From: Lingula anatina
Lineage: Eukaryota; Brachiopoda; Lingulata; Lingulida; Lingulidae
Length of the DNA: 64,000 bases
Direction of reading: 5' to 3'
Assembly: GCF_001039355.2 (NCBI RefSeq)
Contig: NW_019775603.1
Location: 82,533-146,532, forward strand
Shown here piece by piece: positions 55,940 to 64,000 of the stretch. The notes under the pieces are model-generated. The model was not told the DNA's origin and searched no databases. It saw only the letters and a list, made by a program, of their open reading frames with translations. Position numbers and translations under genes: made by a program. Every line of letters starts with the position of its first letter. Position 1 is the stretch's first letter.

Positions 55940-57319
55940 TTTTAAACTACCGCAGCTTTCCTGAATAAACCGGCTCCCCGGGCAGCACGTTGACGTCAGC
56001 TGATCATAGTATATCTTCGCATTCCATCAACAATAGATTTTTCGTGTTCGAAATTTTAATGTATGAAAGATCTCCCACTCATGATATAAAGCGAGAATTT
56101 CATTGGAGATCAAAGGTTCCCCAACTGAAAAACCGCTGAACCTGTCGGGTTGTTTTTGACCACGTCCCCTTATCTAAATAATTTGTCGTCCCACGGTCAT
56201 AGCTCTTCAATTGACAAAATGAGCAAGAGTGCGAGCTTTATCCAATGAGCTATGCGCAGCCTTTTAACAACAGAGAAGCGGAATAATAGCCCTACTTCAG
56301 TATGAACTCATATGCTCTTTACCTGTTTACAAAACACGGGCATGCGGAGCAAAATTATAGTTTCATACACGGACAACCCAACATGGTAACGAAATTTCTA
56401 TGTGGTCTTTGACCTAAGATACCTGCAATCCTTTGTCATTAAAAACTGACAGGTAGAAGGGGAGACATTTTGTTAAGCTCGACATGCATATACAAAAGAA
56501 TTCGGAACGAGTAAATACAGGTATATTTGTCAGTACCTAAATAAGCGCATCAACAGCCCAATCTTATGCATCTAATGCTACTAGTATTTGAATCTTTAAC
56601 AAAATTCTGCTTCATTATAATAGCATAATAAATGAATTGCCATCATGGTGAAAATATTAGTACGTACTTCTATCTGAGAAAAAAAGTAGAATGTGAAAAC
56701 ATAGATGTTTGTGTAAGTAAAAGCAAAGTAAAAAAAGTATGGTGCCATATATTTGTATGGCATTTACAATAACTAAGACGTAAAACATGAAGAACACAAA
56801 CATAAAGCAATGATAATAACGAAACAGATACAAACAACTGAATAAAATACGTAAGAGTTCAAGAGAAGTTTGCTGATTTACCTGAATACATGTACTACAT
56901 GGAGATGTGTTTACATACTAGTATCTAATAACAATATTTTAATGTTGCAAAGCGGCCATTTAAGGTTATACAAGTTTGCCTAAATTAACTTTTATCAGTG
57001 AAGGAGAGCGTGCAATACTTATCCAAATAACGTTAAATATCAAATTTCAGTTTATCATGGAATAGGTTTTTCTTAAACATAGGCGCAATGCAACATTAGA
57101 ACCTAGGAAGAAAATCATCAAATGTGTTAACTACAAATTCGAACACTGGTATTTGATCATTTTCACTAAAAAAAAACAAACAAAAAGTCAATCTAAATTT
57201 TCTTGAAAAGAGAACGGAACGGCTAGACGTGACAGAGACAGATATAAACCAAAGTTTGGTGTAAGATTAAAGGCCAGTGGCGCAGAAATCACACTTTGGA
57301 GAGATGAACGAAATAATAN
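55940..57319. other. region between PTP copy A exon 1 and the copy B break
   Basis: It should contain the copy A promoter just right of 55939. No exon was recognised. The last base is an N (57319), immediately before copy B coding sequence, so the sequence at 57188-57318 is probably not contiguous with copy B in the genome. Confidence 0.5.
57319..57319. other. single N, probable assembly join truncating PTP copy B
   Basis: An isolated N exactly where the copy B reading frame stops matching copy A. Confidence 0.8.
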
Positions 57320-59737
57320 ATCTTGCGCGTGTGTGTCGGCCTTGACCCGGTGATGAAATTCCAGGAATGGTATTGGATCCTCTGGGCAGCCGTGGTCCGG
57401 CCACGAGGTGAAATGGTACTGGCTGACATGCTTGATTTCTTTCTCTTGTACAAATAATTGGAATTTCCGTACGGTAAAATGTGCAAAATCGGTAGATTCC
57501 ACTATTCGAACGTGTATCTTTCCGTACTTGAGATTTCCTTCATTTGGCCAATATTGCTCGCACTTTGGCACCCCGTCTTCTATGGGTCTGGTAACCATTA
57601 CAATTTGACTCACATTCTCTTGCAATATCATGCGCCAGAAATCCACCACTGTTTCATCAGTAAATGGACTCTGTGCCGCTATGAACGCTTTTCTCTTTTT
57701 GTACCCATCAATGAAATTGGCATTGATATAATCTGTAATACCACTCTCTACGTCTCTAAGCACAACTCTGCTGTGCTCATATGCAAGGATCTTGCTGCAA
57801 TGGTTCTTGTTTATGTTCTCTGGACGTTCAGCCGTGTGACACGGAAACTGCTGCCCCTGTGGTAGCTTATAGTACTCTTGCTCTATGGAAATTGGCGGTC
57901 GGTCACGTAAACGACCGATGCTGATATCAGCAGGGTTTTCTTTAGTCATTAAAACATATCTAGACTCCTCGAGATCGAAAGTTTCGTTCCATATACCATA
58001 CACCTTTTCTTCCCCCATGAAGTTGTTCTTATAGTAACCAACCCATTCTGGTTCGTACTTTTTCTTGGCATTTCTTTGTTTACGGAACCACCACAAGGCA
58101 ATTATCATGGCTACAATAAGAACCAGGACAGCTAAAATAGCCACAACCACGTACACCACCACACCGCCATCACCACCGCTGCCACTCTGCCCTGTGGAAA
58201 TGCTTCCTTTCGTTGTCACGGGCTCGCTCAAGGCAGCAAAAGAAGCCTTGGTTGCTCCATCTAGGATGCTAACAACTACGAACCTCACGTTATAGCGAGC
58301 CCCAGGTTCTAGCACGCTGTTGTTATACCCATTTCTGACAGTCCCCGATCCAATCTTGAAATTTATTTCTGACTTTCCTGCAAAATCTATTGTCTCTATT
58401 TTAACCACACTGTTTCCTGGGATGTCCTCGACGGTTGCTCTCTTTTTACGGCGGCCCGCAAGCTTTTCTACTTTCACAAGGTAATGAGACAACGGTCCGG
58501 TGGTTATAAGAACCGGTTTAAGAGTCACAATCATCGACGTTTCTTCCGTAGACACAACCTCCGGAGGACTCGGGGCTTCAGGGTCGCCGATTAGGGTGTA
58601 AAAGGTTTCTCCAACACCGGCACCGTAACCCTTGCTGGTGCGGGCTTTAAGGGTTATTTCGTAGGCAGCGGCCATGACAAGACTGCATATGGCACGTGTT
58701 GTCATAGCCCCGGGTACTTCTACTGATTCTTCCTGTACTGATCCCACGTTGCTGAAGAATCGAGTTGCCTTGTAGGTAAGCTGAAAAGGAAATAACCCAT
58801 TTACATGTACCTTCATAATCTACAGGCACAGGTTAAACTTGATATTTATATCCAACTACCAGTATGGGCTGTCACGGTTGCTCGCAATTCAATCATATAA
58901 TCATATATTCAGCTTGTCAAACTGATGAAAAAGAACCACATCTTTGCATTGCCACCAAATGACAAAACAACTATGTTGAAAGCTTGCACTTCTACCGTGA
59001 CATCAGAAAGAGTGGATTTTTTAAAATGTGGCGGGTTAGTTGTTTCGTTTTGTTTTCTTTCTGTTTACTTCATTGAAATTGTGAGATCGCCTCTTAGATG
59101 TGTAAACAAAGAGAAAATTGATTTAAAAATAAAGCAAATACAGAACTCACTCTATAAGATGTTATAATTCCATTCGGCGAACCTGGTGGTTGCCACTTTA
59201 GCCATAGACATGTCTCATTTCTGTTCTGGCGGGAAAGAGGGCCTGGCTTGGATGGCACGTCCTCGTCTGTCACCTTGGTGAGGATGGAAAAGGGACCCAA
59301 GCCAGCGTTTGTTCTAGCTCGAAGCTAAAATCAGCAAGGACAATATGATGCAATTTTTTCACCTAATTCTAAATTCTTTTCGTTCAGTTTGAGTAATTTA
59401 CCGCGATTTAAGGTGTATGGTGTGCTGTAGTACTTTTCTGTATTTCATTAGACTTCAAACTTTCTTACAAATTTAAGCGAAACAGTATGGTTGATGAAAT
59501 AGAAAAATGTCAAAAACAGTAAATACCACGAAAAGCAATACACAATAACTAAACAAAGCATATTAACAGGAACAAAGCATTCAAAATTAATTTTTTGAGA
59601 TTGCCAGAATATTCCTTGAAACTTAGATGATAATGAAGCGGGCAATGTAGAAGTGAGCAGCCGAAAGTCATGAGAAAAAGACACATCACCATCACAGCAC
59701 TGTATGTCCAAAGAGAGAATTTCAAAAGTCATAGGCT

Positions 59738-59777
<40 letters not shown>

Positions 59778-60387
59778 ACACTTAAAACTTCATTACCATC
59801 AACGTGTAAGTGGTGTAAGGAAGCAGGCCAGTTAACAGAAACGATCCTCCGACAGGAACAGATTTATTGTAGACCACTCCAGGTTCTGCAGTAGAATTGT
59901 ACCACAGCTCGTACTCAGTGGCCCCGGGGACGTCGTTCCACGTCAGACTGATGTCGTTGGCAGTCACTGTGGGAGCCGCCAGACCTGTGGGAGCTGTGGC
60001 AACTGAATAAAAGGAAAAATAATATTCCATCATTTTCTATTTTCACGTGCATGTTGAAGTGTGGATGCACAAACTATATTTTACACATTAAATAAATTGT
60101 TGCATGACCCTTGCAGGCTTTGCAAAATTACACTTTAATCTAAATAAAGAAATATTTTAAAATGCATTTAAGTTTATGCTAAATATTTCAAGTTCACTGT
60201 GTAATTCTTTATACTCAGCTTTTACACTTAATTATGCATATTGCTCTCAGTGAGGTTACAAATTTTAAGGCCCACTCCAGACAGAAATAGATAGACTGAT
60301 ATATATAGATACACAAACATTAATTTAGATATGGACAGTCCTTACCTCCCTCTGTAGTTACGACATTTGCTGTCGTGGTTATTGGCG

Positions 60388-60418
<31 letters not shown>

Positions 60419-61900
60419 AGTCACCGGTGTGGTAGCTGTAGTAGTCGGAGTAGTTGATACAGCCAAAGTTGTTGTCGGCGCGTCTGACAAGGTCAAAACA
60501 GGTGCTTCCAAGTCAGAATAGGCTATCTTGGTCACACCGTCCAAGGAACTCACCACCGCAAAATACACGTTATAAATCGTACTGGCCTTCAGCGACGGGT
60601 TAGCATATCCACCATTTGTTGCATTGTCTCCGACCGTAAAAGTGGTTTCCAAATTATTTGGTTCAAACCGGGCCACTATATTCCCAGGCAGGTCGTTCAG
60701 CCCTAACGCCCTTCGTCGCCGCCGTCGCCCGACGTTCCCCTGGAGCCTCAGTACGGATACGAGGTAATACGAGAGCGGGCCAGTCGTAAGGATAACAGGT
60801 TGCAGTAACACGGTGATTGTTGAAGTGGTGTAGGACTGGACTATTGGGATGGTGGGGGCAGATGGATCGCCTATGTAATATAGATAATATTATAAATTAA
60901 AGAAATCGACAGATTCGTTTATCATTGCGTTGTTATACGGTCACTGAAAGCTCGTCACTAAGTTTTAATTTTTGATAAATATGCCAGTAATGACAGTGTG
61001 AATAGCATTTAAATTCAATTTTCCTCAAGATCAGACCAATATATAAATTTCTTCTCACATTGATAGTTTCTTATAATTTGTTTTTCTTGCTTTAAGTTAC
61101 GAATGGATTAGTTTATTCACCTATGATTGTCATGAAGGTCTTGGTCAATCCCTGGCCAAAGCCCTTGCTGGTGGCCGCAGACACGGTGATCTCATACTGG
61201 GTACTAAGGCGTAGCAGGCATAACGTGTGCGATGACCTGTTGGCAGGAACCTCTAGGGTGCCTGTCTCTGGAATCTGCTCCTGGCCTGTGCTATAGGATA
61301 GGCCTTGTTGGTAATGTATCTGAAATAAGTCAGATAATGTAAGTTACTTATTAAACGTTTAAAGGGATAATAACTCTTCGTATGAGATCTATATTTCTCA
61401 ATAAAAACATTGTGAATAACTCATAGAAATATAACATATTCTGTTTTACCACAAAAACGGCAGTTCTAGCTATTATTCTGATATCTGAGCTTGTCTTTAG
61501 ACCACGTGACCTCCATTGATGGCTATACTCTGTTAAAATCTCTTAAGAGATTTTAACAAAAAACCAAACGTTTAGGAAAAAAACCCTGGACTAACATTGA
61601 ATGCAGGAATGGGGTCGTTGACCATTGATAAGTACGGGAAAATTGCCGTTTACTCCAGGAAAATCCTATTTTTGGCCAAAACGAAGAGTTATTATGACTT
61701 TAAGTTAAAACACAAAAGAGGTTGTTCCAGGTGGTTTTCACCAATACCCGTAAAAGTCAACATTCGCCTTGTAAATTCAATGTATATGAAATAAGGGCGT
61801 CCGAGGAAGTGTATCTTATCAAATGTGTGCGTGTGTTTGATAAAACGCCATGGGAAAGTATGTACGTATCCTTCATGTATAGAAGCATTGGGCCTACTTT

Positions 61901-61941
<41 letters not shown>

Positions 61942-63804
61942 TATATTTTATATTACATTATCAACATTATCATTTCCTTTTAATATTACTATAAATGAAA
62001 CTTTTGTGAACTTCATTGTGCCTACATGTATGTACTTTCCATAAGTGAAACGACTAAATGCAAACATTGGTGTTGGAACTTCCTTGATGTCACACCCTTA
62101 ATGGACCAATGGCCTCTTCTTAATTTCTGGTTAATACCACGGTATTAATTCAAATAACTAACCCTGTATGTAAGAATCATCCCGTTCGGCACCGCAGGCG
62201 CTCCCCAGTTCACCGTGAGGCAAGACTCATTGCGGGAGATGAGAACAAGTGACACGGGCGAGGACGGAACGCTCTCATCTGTGCGTGCTGATAAATGTGC
62301 ACTTTCAGGGCCCCAGCCTAAAGACGTCCGTGCTGCCACCTAGAGAGAAAAAAATGAAAAATAATTAATAAATAAAGAGATATATAAATAAATAAATAAA
62401 TAAGCTGGCGAGCACGAGGGTACACATTCTAACAGTGTCTCCGAGTGAGTGGGTAAGAATATGTGCATAAGCAGGTAAAAAAGGAAGAAAGGAAAGCTGA
62501 ATGAATAAAATAATGAATAAATTAATTCATTAATGAATGGTAACCGCAAATTTATAAAAATAACCATACGGAATCTCACCGATATGTTATACACGGTATA
62601 CGGATTCAGGTTTAATAACTCGGCCTGGTTAGTCTGCCCCTGTGGTGCCAACAACCTGGTGGTCAGAGCCCCAGACCTGTCAGATGTGGCCCTGTAGGTC
62701 ACTCTGTACTGTAGTAATATCCCGTTAGGGGACTGTGGTGCCTGCCAGGCTATCAGCAGAGATGTGTTGCCGGCTGCTTGCAAGGCGAGGTTCCGAGGTG
62801 ATGATGGCACTGAAGTGAAACGGTCATAGTTCTTAGATGGGAGTTTTTTGTCTTTCTTTCTTTGAAATACTATCTTTCTTTTTTTCAAATTTTGTACTCT
62901 TTTACAATGCTCACTTAGCACAGGAAATTTTTATCTGATTCATAACTCATAATCAAACTAGCAAAAAAAATGTCCATAAACAAAAGTCCAAGCAAACAAA
63001 TGACTTACCATCCTCTGAAGTAGAAAAATTATACCGCTCGTTCAACGGACCTACTCCCACTTCGTTCATCAAGGCCACCCTAGCCGCATACGTGGTATAA
63101 GGCTCTAATCCCTCCACCGTGAATGACGTCAAAGTGACGTTTACGGAGCGTATCAGGTTCATTTGGCTGTAGAGGGATAGCTTGTATTGCTGGACATACC
63201 CCAAGAAGTATCGGCAGGCCGGAGAGGCCCATTGTATCGTAACCGAGGTTGGATGGGTGTCGGATGACGTAAGACCTTGGACTTCGGTGACGGGAACTAA
63301 TTTGTAAATAACAATAACCATTAAGATAATAAAAGTTAATAATGAAAGAAAAAAAAACATGGCTTTTTTTTTCACAATTCCCACGCTCATACACTATAGT
63401 ACGAACTGTGGATGTTTTAAATTGTCACCAGTATAAAGCTCCCCATCAATTCTCAATATATGAGTTAAGTCAACCATACTCAAACAAAGCGTTTTTCTCA
63501 TTCAGGGTACTCCTATGAGCTCATATGCATAGCATATAAAAATATTACCACACTACGGCCCCTGCCTCCTATCAATTCATATGTCTCAAAACTTTCCAAA
63601 ACACTCACCGTTTGCTGAGGTCACGACGCTTACTATCCGGTCAACGCTAGTCCCTATCCTGTTTGCCGATGTGACCACTATCCTGTACGCTGTCCACGTG
63701 GCCAGTCCTTGGATACGGTATGACGTAGTGGGCGCTGATACAGTGACCGTCTCTGGTGGGGCGTTGGTGGTGGGAGACTCCGTGCAGTTGCCGTATCCGC
63801 TTAT
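57320..63804 (-). CDS. receptor-type protein tyrosine phosphatase, copy B (partial at both ends)
   Basis: Near-identical second copy of the receptor PTP. Exons in transcript order: 63804-63609, 63296-63009, 62809-62580, 62339-62163, 61319-61121, 60870-60346, 60002-59797, 59324-59151, 58780-57320 (broken). Exon sizes and phases equal copy A, except that the Thr-linker exon is 3 bp shorter. Exon 1 with the signal peptide would lie right of the window. The frame breaks at 57319 after KADTHAQD, just before the HC(X)5R loop, so the active-site loop, D2 and the tail are absent from the assembled copy. Differences from copy A include about 10 residues over the 480 shared in the TM/D1 exon, several around the TM segment. 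Introns align but carry indels, microsatellite length changes and a 337-bp MITE. Either the second haplotype or a recent tandem duplicate. Confidence 0.88.
59740..59776. repeat. (GA)n microsatellite in copy B
   Basis: Counterpart of the compound repeat at 47146-47213, lacking its GT part. Confidence 0.9.
61363..61699. mobile_element. TTAA-flanked MITE, copy 2, present only in PTP copy B
   Basis: 337 bp with ends AGGGATAATAACTCTTCG and, reversed, AGTCATAATAACTCTTCG. TTAA sits on both sides (61359-61362 and 61700-61703). The matching intron of copy A has a single TTAA at about 48808-48811 and no element, so the empty site is visible within the window. A central palindrome AAAATCTCTTAAGAGATTTT is shared with the related element at 7185. 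The piggyBac-like label is inferred from the TTAA target. Confidence 0.92.
61903..61939. repeat. (TA)n microsatellite
   Basis: A TA run in a copy B intron; absent or much shorter in copy A at about 49015-49025. Confidence 0.93.
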
Positions 63805-64000
63805 CTGAAGTGCAACAACCACTTTCTTAAAATGTCTGAAAATGCTTGTTCATGCTTGTTCATAATACACACTATAATATATTGTATGGTAAATTGTAGT
63901 TTTTTTATCCTTTAAAGCAAAATTTGTCCTAACATTGGCGTATCCAGGCTTTGCCTGAGAGTTGATGGGGGGGGGAGTGGAGGGTGCAGGAACCAACCAA
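63805..64000. other. start of PTP copy B intron 1
   Basis: Aligns with 50867-51062 of copy A, including the G run before AGGGTGCAGGAACCAACCAA. No exon. The window ends here. Confidence 0.8.

Noticed and set aside
57188-57318. C-terminal extension of PTP copy B beyond the N
   Set aside because: The residues after the N do not resemble a PTP domain and the match to copy A stops exactly at the N, so this is a join artefact, not a novel tail.

Overview
The window is eukaryotic nuclear DNA from a marine invertebrate, most likely a lophotrochozoan and perhaps a bivalve mollusc. That assignment is inference: the genes have short exons (50-550 bp) with GT..AG introns of about 0.2-1 kb, AT-rich DNA full of microsatellites, many short TIR elements, and proteins close to vertebrate orthologues. 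There are no bacterial operons, CRISPR arrays or recognisable tRNA/rRNA genes. One 517-bp N run (8570-9086) and two single Ns (51756, 57319) mark assembly joins.

Layout. (1) 148-246, minus: one possible ankyrin-repeat exon. (2) 1379-5303, plus: complete RABGGTB (330 aa). (3) 6163-9821, minus: complete MORN5 (175 aa), convergent with RABGGTB. (4) 9822-14984: intergenic with two copies of a TA-flanked MITE. (5) 14985-17053, plus: complete CREG1-type secreted glycoprotein (217 aa). (6) 18559-28384, minus: complete 12-exon gene for a 1175-aa protein with an acidic N-terminus, ZU5, UPA-like and two tandem death domains (DTHD1-like). One intron holds a decayed pogo-like transposon, and a MITE sits inside the first 5' splice site. 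(7) 28385-36632: long intergenic stretch without recognised genes. (8) 36633-39635, plus: kelch-repeat protein without BTB (353 aa). (9) 40992-41670, plus: SSNA1 (120 aa). (10) 43270-55939, minus: complete 11-exon receptor-type protein tyrosine phosphatase (1664 aa; FN3 modules, TM, D1, D2). (11) 57320-63804, minus: a second, nearly identical copy of that gene, cut at an N just before the catalytic cysteine and running off the right edge.

Every main gene model was built by hand from splice sites and checked for phase: all internal exon phases agree and each complete model ends at one stop. The genes are not an operon. Separate themes are Rab prenylation, ciliary/microtubule proteins (MORN5, SSNA1), lysosomal/secreted CREG, death-domain signalling and receptor phosphatase signalling. 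The most notable observations are a MITE inserted within a consensus GTAAGT donor, a transposon with OTU-like and PHD-like coding remnants, and a receptor PTP gene that has an internally duplicated extracellular block, an intronless 2.5-kb exon carrying both phosphatase domains, and a second copy that differs by a TTAA-flanked MITE (allelic haplotig or recent tandem duplicate).
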